Shown here: piece by piece, positions 24,101 to 36,100 of the stretch
Layout: each line of letters starts with the position of its first letter
How positions within the stretch are numbered: position 1 is the stretch's first letter
Source: Opisthorchis felineus
Taxonomy: Eukaryota > Platyhelminthes > Trematoda > Opisthorchiida > Opisthorchiidae
Assembly: GCA_004794785.1 (NCBI GenBank)
Contig: SJOL01007351.1
Location: forward strand, 73,833 to 137,832
Direction: 5' to 3'
Length of the DNA: 64,000 bases
The notes under the pieces: model-generated
Told to the model about the DNA's origin: nothing
What the model saw: only the letters and a program-made list of their open reading frames with translations
The model's database searches: none
Position numbers and translations under genes: made by a program

Positions 24101-27100
24101 CAAAAACTTTTGTAAATTTTTGTGCACGGTCGTTTGATCACATGCTTTTTACACTCCACGTGCATAAGGGAATGCGTGCGACTTTTCAATGCCATGACTT
24201 TCTCCTTCGAGAAATTCATGATAATAATATTATCAAACACTTCATAAAAAATTTGATTTTTCCATTGCTTCATTGTTACTAGTCTTTGGATATTTAAACC
24301 CCAATATTGTCGTTTAGAACGAAGCTAACTGGTGTTTCGTCTTCTTCGAAAATCTTGATTAACACAACGCTTAAAAGCCAGGAGTCTCCTGCGACTTCAG
24401 GGATTTCAGCAGAGCTCTACTTAATCTTATAAACTCGAAATCAAACGGCTATTATGATAGCTTCCAACCCGAATGGACTGCAACACGGAGAAGCGCTAGT
24501 TTTGGCCTCTCCATGAGGGTGAGCTCTCTTCGAGTTTGATATATGAGATCGGTCAAAATCAGTATACCAGGTCGTGGGAAAAATACGCGCAGAAATTGTA
24601 CTTTCCCCTCCAAAAACTTAGTTGTTCCTATTGAGTTCGTTTCTTGATATAAGTGTTGTACGGCCTATACTGAAAATCTATCATTTTAAACATTTCTTTC
24701 TGTGTTTTTTTTTCGAAGCTCGATTGGCGTCCACCAATGTTATGTGTGGTGTCTTGTTTGTTTTTGACCGCGAACTGTGTACTAATTGTATTTTCTTTGA
24801 ACGTTTGTTTGTCGGTGATTTTGTAACATAGCAGGAGTTAACTTTTTCTGGCATATGGAATGGCCAATAATCCAGTATGTAATGGTGAAGCAGAACTGCT
24901 GGAGCAGCGGATGGCATGTCAAAGTGCTTGCGGCATCTTCTAGGTTTGCCCAATCACAACCCAGTGAAAGTAGCGTTGTTTTTATGCGAAACACTCATCG
25001 GCAAAACCTTCGCTGTGCCAAGCCCCAAAATGGCGGATGACTTAGTGGTTAAGGCGTGAACGTACTGACCACAAGGGCCATGGTTCGAACCTAACCCCGG
25101 CGTTTCGACTGCTCCTGTCTAGGCCTGGGTAACCCGACAGTATCTCATCCCTCGTACTTCCCTCGGGTGGTATAGCAGCTAGGCACCGAACGGGTGTTAT
25201 GGATTAATGTTGTTATCAGAATAGCATATTAGAAGTAAAACGGCCTCAGTCTATTAGAGTAAATGTTGGATTTTCGAGGACTTTTGGCTGGTTGAAAAAT
25301 CTACACTGCGTAGCACATAACTGAACCCGGTTGGGTTTACGCTGTCACTTCCAGCCGGACAGGCTGTTGGACTATCCATCGTCGTGCGCCGGCCTTGTGT
25401 CGAGTAGGTTTAGCAGCGGATGCTGGCCCGAATACTGTTCGGATATGTCTATTTCAGTGGTATCTGAAACGGTGGACACGTTGTTGTTGATCGTTCTACC
25501 TGGGGACATTTGGCTGTTTTTGTCAATTCTTTTTCCATGCGGCGTTCATTCCTCACTACCGGATGGCACTGAAGCTTATGTTTATTGCCGGTGCATTGCT
25601 GTCGATGATGATTCGGTGTGCGTTAGCATAGAAGAGATCGTTCGTTTAAATCACCAATATTCTGTCGTAACCAACCACAGCCTGATTACTAGTGTTCGGA
25701 TTGAGGAATCAGGGTTGTAGCATTAGGAATGAAGAACTCAAGCTGTATGTTACACTCTAAGTTCAGGCTCGAGTGGTAATAACAGGATTCTGGGTTTTTG
25801 TTTGACTTTGTTAATGTGTCTTGTGAGCAGCATGGGCGTGTTGGCTTGTGTCGCAAATTACGTTTTAAATTGCCATCTGGTCTTTGAAGTCTGTAGTGTT
25901 TTTCTTTAGTTTACCATAGATAATTGGTTTGGTAGAATCCGCATTCAGGGAACAAATCGTACACGCTCTATGAATCTGTGCCACCCCTCCAGAGACAGGG
26001 AATGATTTCGGTTAACTCTCCTCAGGAGTAGTCAACCTTCCGTGGGGTACTTTATCGTTGGAATGCTCAGAACCAACTGCGTACCATTTTAGGGTTGCCA
26101 CAGCAAACCATTTTCGATTAATTTGTTTATTCGTACGTGATTGGCGTAATTAAAACAGGCACAGCTACTGCCAGAGGGGAAGTAAATTAGTGAGAACAAA
26201 CGGGAAATGACATTAAGAGGTCCTAATTTTCTTGACAATAGTTATTTTGTTGAAGATCCGTTTGCCGTTTCGTGATTGCTTGAATTCGCGACACCACCAA
26301 TTTGAATGGTGAGTTACACAGAATTTTTACGGATTGAACAATGTTACTCATCATGACAATGGTCCATCCTAGTTACGTGCTACTCGACGCGTGAGTTCTT
26401 ACCAGTGCTGGAATTTTCCTCCGTTTGCTATGCCTTATCCTTTGGTCACGTAAAAATAACATGCCATTCGTCCTTCTCAACACTTGTAACATTTCTGGGT
26501 CCTTTGGAGTCAAAGCCTGGTCCCGACCTATCCTTCATCCAACCAACACTCGCACAATTTTCGCCCATACCTACGAAGACCGAAAGTCTCTGTTTCAAGT
26601 TCAGGCAAAATGTCCCATTCGAATTAGCTTTATAAGTACACCAACTTGAAATATGTTTGACTTATGATCAGCTGAACAACCATCTTGGAACGATTGTATC
26701 GTTCATTAAATCGTTGCTATTGTAAACAACATATTCAACTTTATGGCTGTGTGTATAGTACATATCTTTATCATGTATTGTCGCCTGATTATTTCACACC
26801 CACTATCAGGTTCCAAACCCATATCCCCATCTAAGAAACCATCCATCTCCGTATGCGTGGAGATGCCGTTCACGAACAGGCAAGATAAATTCTATTGCAT
26901 ACATAAATTACTAGCTACCTACGTAATTTAGGCACTATTTATTGGTTGTGATATAACCGTGTGAAAGCCTTCCGAACGCCAACTGGAATCTCCGAAGCTA
27001 AATTTTGAAGTCAGGTTAATCAGGTATGTAGTTCAGGGAATAATATTATGTCTAGTCATTGTAAGTGTGGCTTGTTAGAATGGAGTAGAAAGTTCACGGA

Positions 27101-30100
27101 AGAAGGGAGGATGAGGGAAGAGATTAACGAAATCAAACCGAAGTGTACCCGCCAAAAGGAGCGCAAATGTGCCAGACAAGAGCAAGTGAGAAAGGGGAGG
27201 TGTTTGCAAAAATAGTTATTCACTAAGACAAAGAAAGTCCCAAGGGTGTGGTGATACTTGAGTTTTGTCAAAGGATATATTCTGCAATTCGGATTAAATG
27301 TACTTACTCCGTGTGAAGATCATACAGCTTATCGGATTTGAATTTTTCTGTCACGAAGACAGACCGAAAGTGTAATTCAGGTCTCAATGGGCTTTGAGGT
27401 CACCATGGGTCCCCCAGGTTTCTTTCATGTCTTCAATCTGTTCTCAACAGGTTTCGCCTCTCGAGCATTGTATGCTTCTGACAATCTTCTGCGGTTGTTT
27501 GAGTTACGCCGGGAATACAGTTGTCACCGTGATATAATGTTTTTTGAATAGTTTTCAGTAGTTTTTCGCCAGGCCTCGAAACCCCTTGTAATTATGTTCT
27601 CTTCCTTTCACGCTAGAACATAAGACAGGTAGCATAACAATCGCAATTCTAGGCTGCAATACCCCATGGAACCGTGAGTGCTCCTAAATAACAGTCTAAC
27701 GCAACCCAGTCAGATGATGTGTATGCACCCAGTGAGCATGAAATGTGCGACGATTCTCATTAGTATTCAGCGAGGAGCAAGTCTGTAGGGAGGAAAAAAG
27801 TCGAAATCACTCAGTTGTAACACTCTTTCGGTGTCTGTTAGCCATGCAACCTGAAAGAGGCTCGAGGGCTGAGATACTCTCAGGTTGCCCAAACCTGGTC
27901 AGGAGCACTCGAGGTGTCGGGGTTGATTACGAACCACTAACCTTCCAGTCAGTAAGTCCGCTGCTTAACCATTGAGCCATCTAGAGCTGTGTAGGAACAC
28001 AATTTTTTTACCAGTGTGAAGTTACCCTCATCAGAAAAGCACTAAGTAGCAAAGAACATCAAATGCGGTTTACTGAGCCTATCCTACGGTCACCCAACCT
28101 GGATATCACAGCAAGACCGAATGTCAGCTCCATTGAAACTGTGCAGTTTTCTCACCGACAACCGCTCTCGCCCAATGTCCATCCCTAACGTTCAAATGGG
28201 AAACACGCACAGTTACGATTGGCACGTAAGAAATCCCCGATCAATCGTGCTAACCCTACCAATTAAGGCTACAAGGGTGATTTCGCCGCTTTTTTCCTTC
28301 TCCGTTGGACAAACTAGTAGACATCTAGTAGTTTGGATCAGCGGATAGGTACGGTGTTCTCGGGCAAGGCTCAAGCAAACTTTGGCGCAACCTGGTGACA
28401 ATAAAACATATATGTCACTTGATAGCATTTAGTTGGCCTTCTTCAGTTGAGCATTCAGTATTTATGGTACCGAGTCTTATCAACAAACAGTAAAAGGAAA
28501 CCAGACATTCTTATGTCAGTTTGTAAGTAGTGAGGATATTTTCACAGCTCTGGTTTCATAGGAGACATACGTTCCTACTCAGTACTTTGTGGCTACGCAG
28601 GTCCGTCTGTAGGTTTTCGAATGAAATCACTTCACTAAACGGTAGAAATCACGGGTACAAATGGCGCGACATAATTGCGAATGAATTAGAACGGTTATTG
28701 CTGTTTCTCTCGTGATGTCCGTTTTGAACGTGCCCAACTATTCTTTGTGAATGGCGCTGAGCCGTTCTACCGGATAAACCTCACCGCCATTTCTGCTGAG
28801 GCAGCAGTTAACAGGTGAGGCGCAAAGTTTTCACGCACTATGATGACTATCCTGAAGTGTATCTGAGCCCCAATTATGGTACTGGTTAAGTTTTATTCAA
28901 AACACTTATTGGTTACCACGTGGTCTCTCTTTGATAGCAAGCACAGAAACCTTACTTTGAGACTGCTTACTTTGTTTTTAGGGCATTCTGACGTTTCTGC
29001 GTGGCTTCCTGGAATTATCAACTTACCTGTTTGATATGGGTGTCCACATGAAAAACATCTCTATTCGCTAGTCCATGTATGGTTCACTTGTGATCCTCTT
29101 TTATAGGTGAATAGCATACAGACAGAACTTCGGTGTTAAGTCTGAATACTGAAAACGTAGTGCGTTCTTGCTGCACCTTAAAACCTGATCGATTATGACA
29201 AGTTTGCTTGAATGGACCGCGTACAATTCGGAGATCGTATCAGGTACTCAATTAGCCCAAAAACGAATCCTCAACCAGATTTGTGGGCCTTATGGTATTT
29301 TTTGCATCTTCAATACCTACTGCACATAGTAACAATGACCAGTAAAATTGTTATCCCATAATGGTACGAAATTTTCCTAACGTTGTTTCGCTTCCCAATC
29401 CACTCATCAGTCGTTCGCGATGGGAATCATACAACCGTTTCTAATATACGTGACGCCTACGACGCCACCACTTCCGAGTACAGTCTAGGCACGAGCATGG
29501 AACCCTCTGAGCTGTCATTCGGTGCACGGGCTTCCGTTCGTGCTCCGGACTGGCGTACCATTGACAAGCCTTGTCACCGTCCCAAAGGACAGTCAGCAAG
29601 TTTCGATGACTGGGTTGCAGTAAGTGCGTAAAAACCATGCATTGGATAGTACTACTTGAGTTTATCCATTTAAATCTTTGTAACGGCAATTGCTGTATGG
29701 ATGTAGTGTAGGCCGCTAACCGTACCGCTAAACTCATACAAGTGTGTATTTCCTCGCGTGTTTTAGCAGTTTATGCCCTGCAAGCGCTTCTATTTCAACG
29801 CACCAGGTAGGTTCCATTATTGCCCCCCGCATGTTTGGAAACGCGTAAATTCGGTCGGTTTGCACTCTGGAAAGCTAATTTCGACTTGTTTTGGAGCCCT
29901 ATAATGTTTTTTGAACTAAATCTCATTTATTTGGCATGATCGGTGGGGGCAAATATATCGCAGTTGTGCACTAGTCATCTGTACCCATTACCAAACGGTT
30001 GCATTTATGACGGGGGAAACATCATCACCATCATCACTGTGATTTGTAGTACATCTCATGGGGCTGGATTGGATCGATAAGCTAAATCTGCTGGAAAAGC

Positions 30101-33100
30101 TGATTAATTCTATTTGAAATGCAGTACCCGGAGGTGCCCTCAAACAAACTTTCCGAAGCGTTCACATGGGAACCACCTGCAGCGCTATGCATAGCCGCTA
30201 TGCATTCGCCGACGGGCTTGGACGGTGCAAGAAAGCGAGAGCCAGACTGTGCTTGCTCCCCAATGCCAAACCACTTTTCAGGCTAAAACGCCTAGTACTG
30301 CATTGCACATTGCTGACCAGAAACTGGACCGACTACAGAAGGCTGGTGTTTTCCAACCGACCAACTACTTGGCATGGCCGCACCGATCATATTGATGAAG
30401 AAGGCTACCAGGACTATACGCTTGTGTGCAAACTTCTTCACCGGTTTCAGTGCTGCACTGAATACTCATCAGTGCCCTCTGCCTCTTCCAACCGACTTGT
30501 TCGTAAAACTGAATGGGGGTAAATGTCTTGCGAAGATTGATTTGGCTGTGGCTTACCTCCAGGTTGAAGTTGAGGAAGAATCCCGAGGACTTTTGACCAC
30601 CAATACGCACCGCGGTCTGTTCCAATATATCCGACTGCCATTCGGTATCAGGACAGCGCCAGCCATATTTCAACAGATCATGGATACGATGGTGAAGGAT
30701 GCGCCCGGCGCTGCCACTTATTTGGAAGATCTCATCGTCATGGGTTCCAACCCCGGCGAACTGTGGTACCGCCTTGATTCTGTGCTTGGTCGTATTCAAG
30801 AGCATGGCTTCAGAGCGAGCCGTGAAAAACGCACCTTCATGCGGTCGATAAAGTACCTCGGGCTCATTATTGACGAACACGGCGTCGACCAGACCCGGAG
30901 AACATCGACGCTATCAAACGTATGCCACTGAACCAACTACTCACCAAGGACAAAATGTGGGCATGGTAAGAAGAATTCCTTTGACTCTGTCAAATCCATG
31001 TTTAATTCCTGTTTGCTTCTCGCCCGTTACGATCCATCACTGGAAATCGTTATGGCGTCGGATGCTTCAAACAATGGTATCGACGCGGTGATTTCGCCTG
31101 TATTTCTCGACAGCAGCCAGAAAGCCATTGCACATGTGGCCAGATCCCTGACACCAACCGAACGCAACTACAGTCAGATAGAAAAGGAAGCTTTGGCGAT
31201 TGTTTTCGTCATCAAAACGTTTCACATAATGCTCTACGGCCGTCAGTTTACCCTTCTTACCGATCAGAAGCCGCTCCTTACTGTGTTTGGTTCGAAGAAT
31301 GGGATTCCGGTGTTTACCGCCAACCGTCTTTAGCGATGAGCCAGTCTGCTTCTGAGATATGACTTCAAGGTCAAGTACCAGTCCACCACCAGCCTCGGAC
31401 AAGCCGACGCACTGTCGCGACTCATTAATTCACGCAGGCCAGAACCAGAGGACACTGTAGTCGCAACAATTGCCTTGAAGCCCGAGGTGAACCACGTAAT
31501 ATCGAAAGCAGTGTGAACTTTCCCAGTGACTGCTGACATGGTCCGCCAGGCTACTGACCAAGACCTGTGTTGCAGCAGGTCATCAAGTACCACCGCAATC
31601 AATGGCTGCCTACTTGCCCAAAAGACGAATTGAGACCTTACTTTAACCAGTGTGATGCATTATTACTAGCCGACGGATATCTTTTCAGAACGCGGTCATT
31701 CCAAAGGAGTTACAACCAGCCATTCTGAACCAGTTCTTGACCTGGTTTTTGGCGTTAATACACGTTGTGCACCTTTGGTGGTCGTTTTTTGACGGGAACG
31801 CTAGATTAGAAGGTTCAGACCGAGAACTAAGCTGAGAAATTACGTTATTACCGTATTGTACGGAACGTTTAACACCATATGTTGTGCGACACTTCGGTTT
31901 TCAGCATTTTCCGGTAGTTCGTTCACCATCTGTGTTAATTGTATGTCGTTCGAATGAAAATGAACACCGCGAGACTTCTAACAGATCACCACTATCCATT
32001 TAAAACGCTTGTAGCGCTGTTGTGGTACTGTTTCAAATTCACGTTGCCAAAAGCTTGGGGAATTTGAGTAAGTTAGAATGTTAGTCTTTGAGGACTGCAG
32101 GTCCATGTGTGGCCATCCTTGACGTTGAATGAGATGGAATTGTTTTTTTCTTCTCTTGTGTTTTTGTCATTTTTCTTGTTTTCTGTTAATAAAGGTACAC
32201 TGTGCGATATTTGGGTCTCAGAAGTGCCTAATATCAACCTGACTTGCTTTGTTATAGATCCTATGCAAGAAGAAAGTAAATGGCACCTTATTGTCAGCAT
32301 TTTAAACAAAAAAGAATCGGGATGTGTTTTTGTGCAGTGTCATTGTCAGTCGTTTTGTTGGTATCCGTGGTTAATACTCAGCCTATTTGACTAATAGCGA
32401 TAAGGCCCAGCCCCAGTTCTCACTCGTAATAGTTCTCCCTCTGTTTCTATGATAGTCCACTAAAGAGATTAGGGTTAACGCAAAGATACGAATCAACTGT
32501 TAACATATTTTCCTACTCCCTGCAGGCTTCCCGTTTGCAAGAGTTTTGCGAAAAATTCGCCAGTGAGCTCGAATCGCAGCTTCATGAGAACGAACTTATG
32601 CTATCCAAGCAGCAGTAAGTCTTCCGTGATCCTTTATTTGTGGATCGCTTTGGGACCTTGGAACCAAAAACCTCTCCGAACAACAGACAAAGGCCTGGCA
32701 CTGAAGACACCTGTTTGCGCGAAGGTTCCCTACACTGGTGATGGTGCTTCTACCCTACTTGGACTTTGAGCGTCACTAAAGCACCACTGAGCGTTAAAAC
32801 ACACGATAGCCATGCTAATGTTCCCACCAGTCATCAGTTTAGTGAATCAGTCATCATACTTATAAATTCATCTACAGTTTTTACGATACACCAACTGGTA
32901 CAATTGACCCCAGGCTAGAAACTCGGGAGAAATTGCGCTTGCTCAAACAACCTCACCCCACGCGAACTCACCGTAATGTAGTTTTGACAAAGCCACAAAT
33001 AAAATCGTTCGCCGCGAACCGACTAATTGGCGCAGGATACCGGGTCCAACTTTGTCCTTTATTCCAGCTCTTCATGAAGCAACTGACCATCTAGACTGAA

Positions 33101-36100
33101 TTTCACTGAACGAATATCAACCAGCCCATTCAAAGTTGTAGTCTATGTTCAGAAGGATTTGAGGTTCTCTTTGAAACTGGTTGTATTTTACTGTTTGGTG
33201 AAGTTACGTTTTCGTCCCTTATAAATGAGACAACTAGCTGTGTAATTTGTTCCATTTACATTTTACGCGTTTTGCAGCACACGAGGTCAGGCGTCATGAA
33301 GTCCTCCGGTTACAGTTTTGCTGTCGCCTCTTTCAGAGTGATATGGAGGAATACAGTAATTTAGACTGGAACGTATCGCACGGTGTTCCACAGTGTACAG
33401 TGAAAAAAAAGCTTGTTGCTGCGTTTGTTTGTGTGGGTCACCACCTTCGAGCGCACTATCGTCTCTACTGAATGCGATTCCAAGATGGAATGTATACTTT
33501 TTCATTGTATTGCTTTCACGCGTTACCTCCCTAACTACCGTCTTGTGTTCTCCAAACCAATCGTATGTAGAAGACGGTCTCCTACAGTTAGTTTACAAGT
33601 GGCACGTTACGGAGAGTTCCCAACCAAGCGTTAACAGGGCGCAAAATAGTTTACAACCAACCGATAGATCACTGTCGGTCAGATGGCTTGGACAGTAAGG
33701 CGAGTGTTTGTTGGCGGAAGGTCTGTAATTTTAACTCAAAACTGGCATTTCAATCATTCACGTCCCTGCTCAGCAGCTCGGCAGCATTTCATATTTTCTG
33801 CTGTCGTCGTGGTCTTCAAAATGGTAATTTTTGACAAAAGTTTATGGTTGTTAGCATGTGAATCAGTTTCACTCGACTCTCATCGATTCCTATCAGTGGG
33901 TTCCCTCGAGCAGCGAAGCCCTGAGCCTATGTAACACACGGTTAGTCGCAAGTTGCCTGTGTGCCGTGAAGCTGAACCAATCGCTTCCTCAGCATTTTAT
34001 ACGTCTCAATATTGATTTGCTTCTACACCAACATGATTGGGGGTGAGGCGACGGTCCCCCGCGCATTTATCGGTTTTTCTTACCAGGTTGGTTTATTCTT
34101 TGAAACGAACTGTTATTGCTAAGTTTTGTTTTCTATGTTGCATATGTACCCAACTCTGTGACTTTTTCAACACACCTTATTTCAAGAACCGAAGGTCGTA
34201 CCAACCGGGCGGACCGTATGGCTCATCTGAAAAATGCTTCTTCGGTGGACCAGACAACCAGTGATGCCTGTTCTGCCCTAAGCCGGCCTTCATTACCGAC
34301 GCAAGTGAGTTCGCACACTGAGTGTCGTGTCTCTGCATTTAAGGTGTAGTGTAAAGCTTACGTGTTCTTTTTCCTTGTGAGTTATTTCTTGTGCTGTGAT
34401 TTGTAGTGTCTGATTACGCTGTAAACCTGTTTTGTCGTTCCATTATATATTTTACTAGAAACTGATACAACCCTGGATGGTAACTGGAAAGTGATCGTGA
34501 ACTACCCTTCCGCTGAATTACATTACCAGTTAGATATGTTCGAACTTTTCCCCTACAGTCCCTTTCCTTCAAGCAAACTTGTTAAGCGTCACCCCAATGA
34601 ATGAGTTTTGGTCAAGTGAAGTACTACCGTGCCACCACTGTTGATAACGGAGTTGAATTGCTTTAGCGAGCTAATAGTTATTATGAACGAGACAAATCAC
34701 CATCAGCTTCTTGCAGTATAACTTAGTTGATCTGTTACTCCAGCGTATTGTCAGTACTGGACATCCACCCAATTATGGTTCGGTTCCCTCATGGGCGGTG
34801 ACACTCACCCCCCCCCCAGAGAGGCAACGCCTCTCTATCTCTTACTTCGGTTTGACCATGCCCTCGGGAAGCAATATCGCCTACATTAGAGGTCGTTCGC
34901 CTGAGCAATGTTATCCGTTGCTTTTTTTCGGAAATAACCCTCCTGCTTCAGACATATTTAACTTTTTCATGGTGAACTGTACCACTTACAGGTTTGGACA
35001 CTTCAGTGCATTCAGAATCACATCGGTCCGGAAACAGATATTCTCCATCAAGCCTGCTTTCAGACAAGCAGACATATCCTCGCTTTTTACTGCATGGATC
35101 GTCACTAGATAGTACATGAATGCGGCATATACGGGGATTGGAACATATACATGGCTGTTTAGTTTGTTCCATTACTTCACTGAAAGGCTTGTGCAACCTT
35201 GTCACACCAGACGGCTTGCACTTTCTAATTACGGCAGTACGCCATCATCGATCGATAATCCAAACCAAATTATCGTGCTTCTTCTCGTCGTTGCGCCCAA
35301 TGGTTGTCAGGCCGGTACGGTGCAAACAAAACTCAGTCACTTGCACTACCAAGCCGTATTACTCCTTCCTATACTTCAGTGTTCCATCTCCTGCTGACGT
35401 CAGAGAGATGAGTGCGCTAGCTGTATGCTTGGTGTGCGTACTAGATCAATGGCGACGCATGTTTCAGCGAACGAAATCTCATAAAGGGCCTTCTGGCAGT
35501 ATGCGAACTTGAAAAAGCAAGGTTCAGCATAAAAGATGCTTGATCAGAACACTCAATCTTGTCGAGTAAATTCGACAGCAGAGCTTTTCCTGATATCTAT
35601 ATATCCGAAGGGAGCTCTGACAATTTTTTGGAAGATCAGCGACTGATTTTCACGCCCAGCAACGCGGCCGAACGTATTATTGTACACCTCATCTGTTACG
35701 TGTCTTGCTACGAAATGGCCTCAAGTGGAAACACTAAACTAGATATCACGACGCGTTATCGCAGGTGTAGCGCGATAGACGGAAACACATGGTGGACAAG
35801 GTTTGCAATGAATTCAGCCCCGTAACTTAAAAATACAAGCTTTCATTGGAGTAGTAAATTAAATTGAGCAGTGATGTATATGCGGAAATATCCGTGGAAA
35901 CTTGAGACCCCCTTCATATGCAAAGTAATAAAGAATGGCCCATGAGCATTTATGTAGGGCAATATACTTTGCAGGATCGTGCATTATCACAGCTGTTAAT
36001 TAGGTGGTGATTTAGGGACGTTTTCGTATTGTAGTTGTGGACAGTCTTCCGCGTCACCCCCAAAAAATACATAATCGTACCATTTTATGTTCTGTTCCAC

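Larger units (their letters stand above)
23983..29410. other. intron 8, with two SINE copies
   Basis: About 5.4 kb, GCAAGT donor and CACTCATCAG acceptor. It holds SINE family A copies at 25.03-25.22 kb (+) and 27.81-27.99 kb (-). A small missed exon here cannot be excluded, since the tail of afadin is poorly conserved. Confidence 0.6.
30050..31745 (+). mobile_element. Ty3/gypsy LTR-retrotransposon fragment, decayed
   Basis: It starts in the region just after the protease (MGLDWIDKLNLLEK is typical of the protease-RT boundary), runs through reverse transcriptase and RNase H, and stops in the H2C2 zinc-binding region before the integrase core. There are at least three frameshifts and several stop codons. 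No LTR, primer-binding site or polypurine tract was found on either side, so it is truncated at both ends. It lies in sense orientation inside intron 9. Codon use and GC content are higher than in the flanking intron. It cannot encode a working polyprotein. Confidence 0.85.
29620..32525. other. intron 9, carrying a retroelement
   Basis: GTAAGT donor, TACTCCCTGCAG acceptor. More than half of the intron is a sense-oriented Ty3/gypsy fragment (30050-31745). Confidence 0.75.

Noticed and set aside
25082..25091. B boxes in the repeats as real tRNA genes
   Set aside because: Acceptor and T-arm stems do not close, and the same body follows in every copy, as in SINEs.
30365..30880. 171-codon minus-strand open frame
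   Set aside because: Antisense shadow of the gypsy reverse transcriptase.
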